Assembly: GCA_029245955.1 (NCBI GenBank)
Contig: JAQWOH010000012.1
Span: forward strand, 1 to 39,943
Length of the DNA: 39,943 nt
DNA from: Fuerstiella sp.
GTDB taxonomy: Bacteria > Planctomycetota > Planctomycetia > Planctomycetales > Planctomycetaceae
Direction of reading: 5' to 3'
Shown here piece by piece: positions 17,119 through 25,947 of the stretch (positions are counted from its first letter, which is position 1; every line of letters starts with the position of its first letter). The position numbers were made by a program, and so were the translations under genes. The notes beneath the pieces are model-generated. The model searched no databases, had not been told where the DNA came from, and saw only the letters and a list, made by a program, of their open reading frames with translations.

Positions 17119-18234
17119 CTAGACAGGCACATACGAAGCCGCAACTTCCCACTGCCCCAGCTCACGCTGAAACTTGACACTCTTGTCAACTTCCAACATC
17201 CCGTCTTCTGCCAGCCGAATCCCGTACCGCTCAAGCGGCCTTGGAGCCGGACCTTCGAAATTGATTCCGCTCTTATAAAATCCTGAGCCGTGACACGGGC
17301 ACTTGAACTTTTGCTCACCTTCCAGCCAGTTGGGAGTACACCCCAGATGTGTACACACCGTGGACAGAGCGTAAATCAACTGTTCGCCGTCAACATCACT
17401 GTTGACAATCCAGACCCCGAACTGAGCTTTCCACTTCGTCGAAACTGTTCCGCCACCGTAATCCGTCGGCGGGCCGATCTTGAACTTCGTGGGCGGCTCA
17501 ACAAGAACATTGGGCATCATAAAGCGGGCCATAGCCAGACTGGACACGGCCGTCGCAGCCACCAGAGACGACCAAGCAACCACGATCGGACTACAAATCG
17601 TCGCAATGCACGTTTCCAGAAAACCGCGCCGAGCCACCTGTTTGGCTCCGGGCTTCGGCTTGCCAGCCGGCTTCAACGCCTTCTTCGGCAGAGCAACGGG
17701 CTTCTTCGCCGTCTCTGCCGAATCACCGACCGCAGCAGGCTTGCCAATACCCTTTCTCGCCGCCTGAATCATTTCGGCAGCTGACATCCCCAATGCCGCT
17801 GACGTGTCAACCGCAGCCTTCGCCGCAGGGGCCGATTTTACTGCAGCCGTTGGCTTTGCAGCGCCACCACCTTTGATGGACGCCAGAATATCAGATGTAC
17901 CGGACGGAGCGGCCGCTTTGCCGCCGGCAGGCTTGGCCGCTCCACCGCCCTTAATAGATGCCAGAATATCAGATGTACCGGACGGAGCCGCAGCTGCAGG
18001 CTTCGCTGCGGCGGCCGGACCTCCGCCTGACTTGATCGACGCCAGAATATCCGCCGTACCTGACGGTGCTGACTTCGGGGCAGACGGCTGTGTTGACTCG
18101 ACGTCTTCCACCACGGGAGCTGCGACCGGTTCGGGAGCAGATGTTTCTTCAGCAGCAGGCTGCGACGCTGGTGCGCTGGCACCACCACGAATCTGTGCGA
18201 GAATCTCTGCCGTTGAAAGTTTCTGACCGCTCAT
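17119..18234 (-). CDS. Rieske 2Fe-2S protein with repeat-bearing N-terminal extension
   Basis: Iron-sulfur subunit of the quinol-oxidising complex; 371 aa against the usual ~180. The cluster motifs are CTHLGC (Cys294, His296, disulfide Cys299) and CPCHGSG (Cys312, disulfide Cys314, ligand His315). A single membrane helix lies at about 210-236, after RRGFLETCI. The first ~200 residues, predicted cytoplasmic, are Ala/Pro/Lys-rich and carry repeats of the pattern [ST]-[TA]-x-[DE]-I-L-A-x-I-[KR] at residues 7-16, 59-68, 86-95 and 112-121, with a degenerate copy at 151-160. It is the first gene of the respiratory set, so the promoter should lie in the gap on its right. Tail function is unknown. 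Confidence 0.94.
   Translation of the reverse strand: MSGQKLSTAEILAQIRGGASAPASQPAAEETSAPEPVAAPVVEDVESTQPSAPKSAPSGTADILASIKSGGGPAAAAKPAAAAPSGTSDILASIKGGGAAKPAGGKAAAPSGTSDILASIKGGGAAKPTAAVKSAPAAKAAVDTSAALGMSAAEMIQAARKGIGKPAAVGDSAETAKKPVALPKKALKPAGKPKPGAKQVARRGFLETCIATICSPIVVAWSSLVAATAVSSLAMARFMMPNVLVEPPTKFKIGPPTDYGGGTVSTKWKAQFGVWIVNSDVDGEQLIYALSTVCTHLGCTPNWLEGEQKFKCPCHGSGFYKSGINFEGPAPRPLERYGIRLAEDGMLEVDKSVKFQRELGQWEVAASYVPV
17866..18066 (-). repeat. Tandem coding repeat in the Rieske N-terminal tail
   Basis: Three near-identical units, starting near 17882, 17960 and 18041 on the plus strand, share the core gccagaatatc. Spacing is 78 and 81 bp (26 and 27 codons). The two left-most copies share a 29-base identical core, pointing to recent duplication. 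Confidence 0.85.
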
Positions 18235-18863
18235 TTCCAGCTTCCACCAGTTGGTGAGAAGTGTGACGAACCAAAACTCCAGTTTCGGCGCCCGCCAGGC
18301 ACGACCGATGGAGACAAATCGATGGGTCGGAGCAAAAGACAGGATGACAAATCAACCGTACTGATCACGACCAATTCATTGTGCTCCGGCGAAGGATTCT
18401 GTAGTTGCTTATCGGGACTGGCAAGCGGGATGGAAAAACCCCGCATTCTTTTCTCAGAAGGAGGAAGTGCCAAAAAACGCAGTTCTCAGGCCCGGGAACC
18501 TGTTTAGACGCACGGTCACGCCGGGCTGTACGTATTCTGGCGTGGATGTGGTTTACTGAAGTACGCGTGAGGAATCGCAGACAATAAAGACGTCTCGATC
18601 CTCAATATGCCCTGCCGTGAGCCATGGTCTCAGTATTCCTAATAACTGTCCGAAAAGCCGCTCAACTGAATAATTGCATTTCCGCCATTCTGTTTCCCTG
18701 GAAACCCGAACCCCGTTGGCAAGCCCCGCCTGACTCGACTTAAAACACGCTGACGATCGAACGGTCGCCGCGGTTTTCCTGTTTCCACTGAATTTCACTT
18801 CTTCCGTCGCAAACAGGTGACGATTCGTCGCATCGACAGAGCCCGACACCTACAGTCCGCCGC
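18235..18863. other. Divergent intergenic region between the respiratory set and the ABC-F gene
   Basis: About 629 bp separate the Rieske start (minus) from the ABC-F start (plus), so promoters for both should be here. I found no convincing -35/-10 pair on either strand. A weak 5-bp GCGGG/CCCGC hairpin at 18425-18444 is followed by a T-rich run. Open frames in the gap lack recognisable protein character. No RNA gene is evident. Confidence 0.6.
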
Positions 18864-20756
18864 ATGGCCATTCTTAGTCTTAATAACGTTTCGTTTACCT
18901 ACTCTCACCCCGCCCTTCTGGATTCGGTCACGTTGCACATTGACCGTGGACAGCGTATCGGACTGGTTGGCCGAAACGGTGCGGGCAAGTCCACACTGTT
19001 GAAGATCCTGAACGGTGAATTACAGCCCGATGACGGATCAATCGAAGTTGATGCAGACATCGTGATTGCCAAACTTGCTCAGGAAGTCCCGGCCACGGAA
19101 GGACAGACGGCATTTCAGGTGGCCGCCAGAGCATTCGGCTCGCACAGCAACGCGGTTCATGAATATCGGAAGTTCAATCTGATCATGCAGCAGGGTACAG
19201 ACCTGTCTGCTGACGATGCAGGCACCTATGAACAGGCCAGTGAACAACTAGCCCACGCTGAGTTATGGGATGCCGGCGACCGCCTTGAAGGGTTGCTGAC
19301 CGAAATGCAGCTTCCGCCCGATGCGGCTTTTAACGATCTGTCAGCCGGCATGAAACGCAGAGTGCTGCTGGCTCAGGCGATGATTCAACGGCCTGACATC
19401 CTGTTACTGGACGAGCCGACTAACCATCTGGACATCGATTCTATCATCTGGCTGCAGGGATACCTGAAACGGTTTACCGGGACTCTGATATTTGTCACTC
19501 ACGACCGCGTTTTTCTGCAGGACAACGCGGATCGAATCGTGGAAGTCGACCGTGGGCGTCTGTTCGACTGGACATGCGATTATGCAACATTCCTGAAACG
19601 TCGTGACGACATGCTGGCCGCAGAGGACGTCGCTGAGGCACATTTTGATCGCAAGCTCGCAGAAGAGGAAAAATGGATTCGTCAGGGAATCAAGGCGCGC
19701 CGCACTCGCAACGAAGGTCGCGTACGAGCACTGAAGAAAATGCGTACCGAGCGTCAGGAACGCAGGCAGAAACTGGGCACAGCGAAGCTGCAGATACAGG
19801 ATGTGGAAAAGTCCGGGCGACTGATTGCCAAGCTGCAAAATGTATCGCACAGCTTTGGCGGACCGATACTGATCGATGACTTCAGCACAACGCTTTTCCG
19901 GGGCGACAGAGTTGGCCTGATCGGCCCGAACGGCATCGGCAAGTCCACATTGCTGAGAATCCTGCTGGGAGAACTGCCGCCGGAGTCCGGACATGTGAGA
20001 ATCGGCACTAAAATTTCGATTGGCTACTTTGACCAGCTCCGAGGACAACTGGATCCCGACAAAACGGCACGCGAAAATGTCAGCGAAGGTACCGACGAAC
20101 TGCTGATCAACGGACGTAAGCGTCACGTCATGGGCTACCTGCAGGACTTTCTGTTCGCTCCGGACCGGGCTCACACGCGTGTCAGTTTCCTGAGCGGTGG
20201 CGAACGCAATCGGCTGCTGCTGGCCAAGCTGCTGTCAAAGCCCACCAACGTCCTGGTGCTGGACGAACCCACCAACGATCTTGACGCTGAAACTCTGGAA
20301 CTACTGGAAGATACACTGCCGGAATTCCCCGGAACAATCCTGCTGGTCAGTCACGACCGGGCATTTCTCAACAACGTCGTGACCAGCACAATCGTGTTTG
20401 AAGGCAACGGTGTCGTCAACGAATACGATGGCGGATACGATGACTGGTTACGGCAGAAAAAGGCGCGAGATGCACCGGCATCCACACAGCAGCGTCCCCC
20501 GGCACTCACTTCGCCAGCAGACACGGCAGTGGTCACGAAGGTACGAAAGCTGAGCTACCGGGAAAAACGAGAACTGGATGAACTGCCGGACGTTATTGAA
20601 AAGCTCGAACAGCGTCAGACAGAACTGCAGGCTGTGATGGCCGATCCCGAATTCTACAAATCCGGTGGCGAAACAATCGCCGCCCTGCAAACTGATCTTC
20701 AGGCGATAACTGAGGAACTGGAACGCTGTTTTCAGCGATGGGAAAAACTGTCGTGA
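18864..20756 (+). CDS. ABC-F family ATPase (Uup-like)
   Basis: Soluble tandem ATPase without membrane spans; ABC-F proteins act on ribosomes or, for Uup, on DNA and ribosome-related stress. It is 630 aa. Domain one has Walker A GRNGAGKS, signature LSAGMKRR (a variant of LSGGxxxR) and Walker B LLLDEPTNHLDID. A charged linker (about residues 245-315, KARRTRNEGRVRALKKMR) is the ABC-F arm region. Domain two has GPNGIGKS, LSGGERNRLLLAKL and VLVLDEPTNDLDAE. A C-terminal helical hairpin (about 560-625) resembles the Uup coiled-coil domain. The ATG at 18864 gives the standard MAILSLNNVSFTY start but no Shine-Dalgarno site is seen. The following gene is 172 bp away. Confidence 0.94.
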   Translation: MAILSLNNVSFTYSHPALLDSVTLHIDRGQRIGLVGRNGAGKSTLLKILNGELQPDDGSIEVDADIVIAKLAQEVPATEGQTAFQVAARAFGSHSNAVHEYRKFNLIMQQGTDLSADDAGTYEQASEQLAHAELWDAGDRLEGLLTEMQLPPDAAFNDLSAGMKRRVLLAQAMIQRPDILLLDEPTNHLDIDSIIWLQGYLKRFTGTLIFVTHDRVFLQDNADRIVEVDRGRLFDWTCDYATFLKRRDDMLAAEDVAEAHFDRKLAEEEKWIRQGIKARRTRNEGRVRALKKMRTERQERRQKLGTAKLQIQDVEKSGRLIAKLQNVSHSFGGPILIDDFSTTLFRGDRVGLIGPNGIGKSTLLRILLGELPPESGHVRIGTKISIGYFDQLRGQLDPDKTARENVSEGTDELLINGRKRHVMGYLQDFLFAPDRAHTRVSFLSGGERNRLLLAKLLSKPTNVLVLDEPTNDLDAETLELLEDTLPEFPGTILLVSHDRAFLNNVVTSTIVFEGNGVVNEYDGGYDDWLRQKKARDAPASTQQRPPALTSPADTAVVTKVRKLSYREKRELDELPDVIEKLEQRQTELQAVMADPEFYKSGGETIAALQTDLQAITEELERCFQRWEKLS

Positions 20757-20928
20757 TGTTCTCGCGCCGTTTGTTGATGTCAGTGAAAATTGCTGACAAT
20801 ATGTGTTCGCTTGAATATCGCTGACGTTTTGAGTCCCATGTGCACATTCACGGTTGCTGCCGCACCTACAGCATCCGCCCTCCTCCAATCATCCCACCCT
20901 GCAACCGAAATCCACCAGGAGTCAAATA

Positions 20929-22440
20929 ATGTCGCAAGTCACTCGTCGTTCCTTTGTAAAAACCTCAGCGACTGCTGCGGCTGCCTTTACTGCGGCGCCC
21001 GCGATTGGGCGAGCCGGCACTTCCGCCAATGCGAAGATCGGCATGTGTGTCGTGGGAGTCAACAGTCGCGGCAACAGCCATATTGGCGGCTGGCTGAATG
21101 ACGAACGATCTGAAGTTCGTGCCATCGTGGATGTGGACGAAGCCGTCGGAAACAAACGCTGCGACCAGATTGAAGGCAAACAGGGACTGCGGCCGAAACT
21201 GTACACAGACATGCGAAAGGCATTTGAAGACGACGCCATCGACGGAATCAGCACAGCGACGCCCAACCACTGGCATGCCCTGTGCGGCATCTGGGCCATG
21301 CAGGCCGGCAAAGATGCCTATATTGAAAAACCGGTGTGCCATAACGTACACGAAGGCACGGCTCTGATCGCCGCCGCCCGCAAATACAAACGAATGTGCC
21401 AGGTGGGGACGCAGTCACGTTCCAGCAAAGCTGTCCAGGATGCAGTTGCATTTCTGGAAAGCGGAGGCATCGGCACATGCAACTTTGCACGTGGCCTGTG
21501 TTACAAACGTCGGGCATCCATCAACCCACTCGGCGACTATCCTCTGCCGGACGGCGTGGACTTCGACCTGTGGAGTGGTCCGGCCGGATACACGGATCCC
21601 AGGTTGACGCGCAAACGCTTTCATTACGACTGGCACTGGCAGCGAATGTATGGAAACGGAGACCTGGGCAATCAGGGACCACACCAGACCGATATCGCTC
21701 GCTGGGGACTGGGTGTTGACACTCATCCGAACAGCATCCTGACCTACGGCGGTCGGCTGGGATACCAGGCAGAACGCAAAGACCCGAACTATGTGGACGC
21801 AGGCGATACCGGCAATACGGAAGTGTCCATCTATGATTACGGCGACAAAACCCTTGTGTTCGAAACTCGCGGTCTGGACGTTTCCAATTCTGCTGACGAA
21901 GAACTGAACACGCTGTTTCAAAGTACAAAGGGCAACAAGATCGGAGTCGTATTCTACGGATCAGAAGGGTACCTGGTTCAGAAGACGTACACCCACTGCA
22001 TTGCCTATGACAAGGACATGAACGTCATCAAGGAATTCAAAGGTGGCGAAAACCACTTCCAGAACTTCCTGGATGCCTGCGAAAGCCGGAATGTGTCCGA
22101 CCTGAATGCCGATGTCCGTGAAGGACATCTGTCGGCAGCGATCAGCCACCTTGGAAATATCTCTTACTATATGGGCGAGAACAACAAGGTCACTGTCGAA
22201 GAACTGAGTGCCGAGCTGAGCAACGTGAAGGGACTGGACGACAACCAGGCAACAATGACCCGTACAGTCAAACATCTTGAACAGAACGGCGTGGATCTGA
22301 GCAAGTACCCGATCGCACTCGGACCGCTGCTGAAGTTCGACCCGGAAAAGGAATTGTTCACAAACAATTCCGCGGCCAACCAGTACCTCACGCGTGAATA
22401 CCGTGCGCCGTATGTTTGTCCGACGGCCGATCAAGTCTGA
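20929..22440 (+). CDS. Tat-exported Gfo/Idh/MocA family oxidoreductase
   Basis: Putative NAD(P)-dependent sugar or polyol dehydrogenase acting in the periplasm; 503 aa. The N-terminus MSQVTRRSFVKTSATAAAAF is a twin-arginine signal (RRSFVK) ending near AIGRA. The Rossmann start IGMCVVGVNSRGNSH follows, then GISTATPNHWHALC and the EKPVCHN motif that places the catalytic-site Lys/Pro in the family. The start is fixed by AGGAG seven bases upstream; the open frame extends 25 codons further but those lack signal-peptide character. Many paralogues of this type occur in planctomycetes. The substrate is not readable. A hairpin lies just downstream. Confidence 0.93.
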   Translation: MSQVTRRSFVKTSATAAAAFTAAPAIGRAGTSANAKIGMCVVGVNSRGNSHIGGWLNDERSEVRAIVDVDEAVGNKRCDQIEGKQGLRPKLYTDMRKAFEDDAIDGISTATPNHWHALCGIWAMQAGKDAYIEKPVCHNVHEGTALIAAARKYKRMCQVGTQSRSSKAVQDAVAFLESGGIGTCNFARGLCYKRRASINPLGDYPLPDGVDFDLWSGPAGYTDPRLTRKRFHYDWHWQRMYGNGDLGNQGPHQTDIARWGLGVDTHPNSILTYGGRLGYQAERKDPNYVDAGDTGNTEVSIYDYGDKTLVFETRGLDVSNSADEELNTLFQSTKGNKIGVVFYGSEGYLVQKTYTHCIAYDKDMNVIKEFKGGENHFQNFLDACESRNVSDLNADVREGHLSAAISHLGNISYYMGENNKVTVEELSAELSNVKGLDDNQATMTRTVKHLEQNGVDLSKYPIALGPLLKFDPEKELFTNNSAANQYLTREYRAPYVCPTADQV

Positions 22441-22457
22441 CGCGTTTGAAGCAACAC

Positions 22458-22491
22458 GGGCGGCCTGGCCTATGATCATGCCAGGCCACCC
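22458..22491 (+). terminator. Hairpin after the Gfo/Idh/MocA gene
   Basis: Stem GGG-C-GGCCTGGC pairs with GCCAGGCC-A-CCC (11 pairs, one mismatch) around a 10-nt loop, 18 bp after the stop codon. The following bases are only moderately T-rich (tgatttgtatg), so it is a plausible but weak terminator. Confidence 0.5.
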
Positions 22492-22638
22492 TGATTTGTA
22501 TGAATTGGTGATTGCCCCTCGCATTGCCGACCGCTGGAGTTTTTATGGCCAATTGCTAATCTTTGAGGCCTTAGCGGTTTCTCCGTTCCAACGCGCAGAA
22601 ATGTAGTGGCCCATAACTGACAGCCCGGAGCTTCGCAT

Positions 22639-22974
22639 TTGACCATCTTCGCAAAGATCATCAATGGCGAAATCCCCGCGGATATCGTCTACGAAGACGA
22701 ACATTGCCTGGCGTTTCGGGATGTCAATCCGCAGGCGCCCACCCATGTACTGCTGATCCCCAGAAAGCCCGTTGAATCGCTCGATCACCTGACGGCGGAT
22801 GATTCCGTGCTGATGGGGCACATGATGCTGACCGTGCCGGAAGTCGCACGAAAACTGGGTATCAGCGATGGCTATCGCACCATCATCAACACGGGCAAAC
22901 ACGGGGGACAGACCGTTTTTCATTTACATATTCATATCCTTGCCGGCCGCAACCTCACGTGGCCACCAGGTTAA
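22639..22974 (+). CDS. HIT family hydrolase (HINT-like)
   Basis: Small cytosolic nucleotide phosphoramidase/hydrolase of the histidine-triad superfamily; 111 aa, the usual length. The active-site motif is HLHIHIL near the C-terminus, and the N-terminal FAKIINGEIPADIVYEDE is the typical HINT opening, as is AFRDVNPQAPTHVLLIPRK. The start codon is TTG, supported by GGAG eight bases upstream and by the family N-terminus; no in-frame ATG fits. The end, LAGRNLTWPPG, matches the common W-P-P-G tail. It lies 198 bp after the previous gene and 49 bp before the next. Confidence 0.95.
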   Translation: MTIFAKIINGEIPADIVYEDEHCLAFRDVNPQAPTHVLLIPRKPVESLDHLTADDSVLMGHMMLTVPEVARKLGISDGYRTIINTGKHGGQTVFHLHIHILAGRNLTWPPG

Positions 22975-23023
22975 CTCACCACCCGCTTCGTACTGTCCTG
23001 AAAGACAAGAAGACTCATTCCAC

Positions 23024-24061
23024 ATGCAAAATTTCAAAAAGCACAGTTTCACATTCCTTGTCCTGGCGTCGCTTACGCTCACGGGCGTGTCCAGAGACGC
23101 AAAGGCCTTCGAAGATTCTGCTCGTCCCGGTGCCGCAATGGCTCAGGCAGCGACCAGATTCGTTGAAGTGCTGGATCACAGCCAGAAACTGAAAGCAACC
23201 TTCAAGTATGACGATCCCGAACGCATCAACTGGCACTTTATCCCGCGAGATCGCAAAGGTGTCGGCCTCTGGGATCTGGATGGAGCGACCGCTGACGCCG
23301 CTCAGGCGCTGGTCAGTTCCGGACTTACAGCGGCGGGCTATCACAAGGTTCTGGAGGTTCGCAGCCTGGAGGAAGTTCTGTACCTGTTCGAAGGCGGCGA
23401 CGAAGCCGAACGCCGGGCGAAACGTCATCCGCACCGGTATTACATCAGTATATTTGGCACTCCCGCCGCGAAAGGTCTGTGGGGCTGGCGTTTTGAGGGA
23501 CATCATCTGTCGCTGAACTACAGTATCAAGGACGGAAAAATCGTCAGTAGCACGCCGGAATTCTTCGGAGCGAATCCTGGACTGATCGATGCCGGCCCGG
23601 GACGGTCTCTGCGAGTCCTTGGTAAACGCGAAGATATCGCTCGTCAGATTCTGAAAACCTGCCCGGAGGGGAAGATGGCACAACTCTGGCTTTCAAAAGA
23701 AGCACCGAAGGATATCCGCGGCGGTGGCGTGGCTCAGCCGGTTGTTGACAAACTGCAGGGTCTCGCGTACGCGGACATGACAATCGAACAGCAAACGCTG
23801 TTGAAGGAACTGATTGCAGAGTATCTCACAGCCATGCCGACGACAGTCGTCCGTGAACGCATGCAACAGATCAAAAGTGACGGCCTGGATGGCGTTCACT
23901 TTGGCTGGTGGGGAGGCTCAGAACTGAACGAACCCCATCACTATGTGCTGCAGGGTAAGTCGTTTATTGTTGAATACAACAACACCCAGAACAGCGCCAA
24001 CCACGTGCATGCCATCTGGCGAAATCTGGCCGGCGACTTCAATCTGATAGCCGAACAGTAG
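23024..24061 (+). CDS. Secreted DUF3500 family protein
   Basis: Exported protein of unknown function; 345 aa. A signal peptide runs from MQNFKKHSFTFLVLASLTL to AKA (cleavage after about residue 32). Family landmarks are the WHFIPRDRKGVGLWDLD segment, GLWGWRFEGHHLSLNYS, and near the C-terminus the VHFGWWGG and HHYVLQGKSFIVEYNNTQN segments ending with HVHAIWRN. The conserved His-rich pairs suggest metal binding, but no activity is established to my knowledge. The start was chosen at the signal peptide; an open frame continues upstream into the HIT gene. A strong intrinsic terminator follows the stop. Confidence 0.9.
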   Translation: MQNFKKHSFTFLVLASLTLTGVSRDAKAFEDSARPGAAMAQAATRFVEVLDHSQKLKATFKYDDPERINWHFIPRDRKGVGLWDLDGATADAAQALVSSGLTAAGYHKVLEVRSLEEVLYLFEGGDEAERRAKRHPHRYYISIFGTPAAKGLWGWRFEGHHLSLNYSIKDGKIVSSTPEFFGANPGLIDAGPGRSLRVLGKREDIARQILKTCPEGKMAQLWLSKEAPKDIRGGGVAQPVVDKLQGLAYADMTIEQQTLLKELIAEYLTAMPTTVVRERMQQIKSDGLDGVHFGWWGGSELNEPHHYVLQGKSFIVEYNNTQNSANHVHAIWRNLAGDFNLIAEQ

Positions 24062-24090
24062 TCAGCCTGCCGGTCACAGAACAGCCCATA

Positions 24091-24128
24091 AAGAGTCCCG
24101 GTCCTTGGAAAGGCCGGGGCTCTTTTTT
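24091..24128 (+). terminator. Rho-independent terminator after the DUF3500 gene
   Basis: AAGAGTCCCGGTCC pairs with GGCCGGGGCTCTT around a short loop and runs directly into a T6 tract. It lies between convergent genes, 3 bp from the opposing stop codon. Read on the minus strand it has only TTTAT after the stem, so it may work weakly in that direction too. Confidence 0.9.
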
Positions 24129-24131
24129 GAG

Positions 24132-25418
24132 TCAGCGATGACTTGGCGGAACATGACTTACTGCGACATTACGTTTGGCCTGGTGTTCCGGAATCCCAAG
24201 CAATTCAGGATTCTGAACGTTTTCCCTCGGCAGTACAGGGATCGGTTCGTGATTGAACCACTGTGTCATGGGAACTCGCCACGTGGGCAGCTTGCGAGTG
24301 CGATACAAGGCACCCATGTACATGTCCGAATCAGCCACCAGAACGCCGTCTCTGATCCTCAGGTCGTAACGAATACCGTAGTGAAACCGGGATCCGCCGC
24401 GACGTTTCCCAAGAAACTTCAGCTTCGAATCATAGAAATACTTCTCGCAGACGTACACGGTGCCTCGGCACTCAGCACACTGCGAGCAGGCATCGGCAGC
24501 ACGAATCGGAAACAAAGCCTCCCAGTGCTGCATTGTCTCGGTTTCCGTCAGAGAAACGGCGTCAGAGATCGGCCCGTCTGCGCCCAGAAAACGGTCGCAC
24601 TGGACCGTCAGAAACATGGTGTCCATCAATTGCCGGTCGTACAGAAAGTCCGGTGTGAACGGCGGCCGATCTATTTCAAACTTCAGGAATATGTCGCGTC
24701 CTGAAATGTCCGCGCCAGCACCAAACTCCAGGCCATCACCGTCGCACAGGGACACGTGAAACGTGGCCGTTCGATAGTTGCCATTGTTGAAAAGTTTCGG
24801 ACTGCGTTCGTCGTTGCCGCGATAATACGACGCCTTCAGCTGAGGTTCGGTCGCCGCACGCTTAGGAGACGGAGGAAAGCCGAAGTCGTAAAACGTAGCG
24901 AAATGTATCTCGTCCTCCAGCTGCGTTTCATGAAGCTGCAACTGCAGCGAGTAAACTTCGCAGCCGAGATATCCGACCAGAAGGAACAGGGGAACCGCCG
25001 GAGAGATCTTCTTCTGTACAAGGCGACCCAACGTTGACGGTTCACTGTCCACAACCACCGAATGACGATACCGGTAGATTCGCAGACCGATCAGAATCGC
25101 CAGCAGGACACCGGCGGTCACCGGTCCTGCATAGTCGCTGAAGAACAGCTGAACCTTCGCCCGCAGTGGAATGTTCTGCAGCTGCGGCAGAACGTTTTCA
25201 TAGATTTCCGGGTTTCGATTGAATTCGGTGACACATTCGCTGCAGCAGAAGCGAACTTCCTTGCTCTTATACGTCACGGCATAGTCAGTGCTGGCCCTGC
25301 GATCCTGCAGGACGGGGCACATCACGTTAGTGTTATCTGCGCCAGTGGCGATCGGGCAGACCTGAATGGTTCCGACCACCACGAACAGAGCGACGATTGT
25401 CAGTTGGTGACGATTCAT
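24132..25418 (-). CDS. Membrane protein with YHS/TRASH-like metal-binding segment
   Basis: Function not recognised. It is 428 aa from ATG 25418, which has GGAG five bases upstream and begins a signal peptide (MNRHQLTIVALFVVVGTIQV). Residues 31-75 resemble a YHS/TRASH metal-binding module: Cys34 in MCPVLQDR, then FCCSEC (Cys58, 59, 62) and EFNRNPEIY. Two membrane helices follow (about 99-115 and 140-157). The large C-terminal domain has a second Cys cluster, CSQCAEC (311, 314, 317) plus Cys324, and ends in a Pro/Arg-rich tail. It is monocistronic between convergent genes and the nrdB terminator. Metal sensing, transport or cofactor assembly are all possible. Confidence 0.8.
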   Translation of the reverse strand: MNRHQLTIVALFVVVGTIQVCPIATGADNTNVMCPVLQDRRASTDYAVTYKSKEVRFCCSECVTEFNRNPEIYENVLPQLQNIPLRAKVQLFFSDYAGPVTAGVLLAILIGLRIYRYRHSVVVDSEPSTLGRLVQKKISPAVPLFLLVGYLGCEVYSLQLQLHETQLEDEIHFATFYDFGFPPSPKRAATEPQLKASYYRGNDERSPKLFNNGNYRTATFHVSLCDGDGLEFGAGADISGRDIFLKFEIDRPPFTPDFLYDRQLMDTMFLTVQCDRFLGADGPISDAVSLTETETMQHWEALFPIRAADACSQCAECRGTVYVCEKYFYDSKLKFLGKRRGGSRFHYGIRYDLRIRDGVLVADSDMYMGALYRTRKLPTWRVPMTQWFNHEPIPVLPRENVQNPELLGIPEHQAKRNVAVSHVPPSHR

Positions 25419-25947
25419 GGGGACTCCGGAACTCCAGGAGAAGTGAATCAACGTGACAGAAATCATCTGCACGTCCGAGTTCCGGTGCAGGACACATCGC
25501 AACGCAGAACTCCACGACTTAACGGATAGCTCACGGATACAATGACGTTGCGTTTTTTCACCTGCCAGGCGCAACAGAAGTGTTCAGCAGATGTGACGCA
25601 TGCGGCATAATCGCCAGAACTGTCCTCGACTGCAGCCCCGGCGTCCTGAGCGACGCACCTGCATTCCAGAGGTGGACTTAAAGACGCACCGCATGAAAGA
25701 GGTACGTCGATTTGAAGTTACCGGTCCCACGTCAGACGTTCGCCGCATTCAGGTAACCACAGTCCGGCGGCCTGTGCACCGTCGCTGCCGCGTAGTAATG
25801 AAAGGCCAACACGAAAAAAATGCCGTCGCTCATCACACCGCAATCGCTGGTGCATGCCGCCACTGCAGAAAAGCCCGTCCCAGGCCCATGTTAAGGGCCC
25901 CGAGCCGGGCTTCTGATGGCCGACATTCAGCATTCATGGGCCGTTCG
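25419..25947. other. Intergenic region between nrdB and the YHS-like gene
   Basis: Holds the probable nrdB terminator at 25866-25912 and presumably the promoter of the minus-strand YHS-like gene, for which I see no convincing -35/-10 pair. Open frames on the plus strand here are Arg/His-rich and overlap nrdB; no gene is supported. Confidence 0.6.
25866..25912 (-). terminator. Probable terminator after nrdB
   Basis: On the minus strand, AAGCCCGGCTCGGGGCCC pairs imperfectly with GGGCCTGGGACGGGCTT around TTAACAT, followed by a short T-run (CTTTTCTG). It starts about 35 bp after the nrdB stop codon. Stem ends (AAGCCCG/CGGGCTT) and the inner GGCCC/GGGCC pair well; the middle is interrupted. Confidence 0.65.

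Noticed and set aside
18425..18444. GCGGG/CCCGC hairpin followed by T-rich bases, resembling a plus-strand terminator.
   Set aside because: Only a 5-bp stem with a 10-nt loop, and no plus-strand gene precedes it.
18553..18849. A 98-codon minus-strand frame in the divergent gap.
   Set aside because: No start signal, domain or hydrophobic pattern; composition is unlike neighbouring genes.
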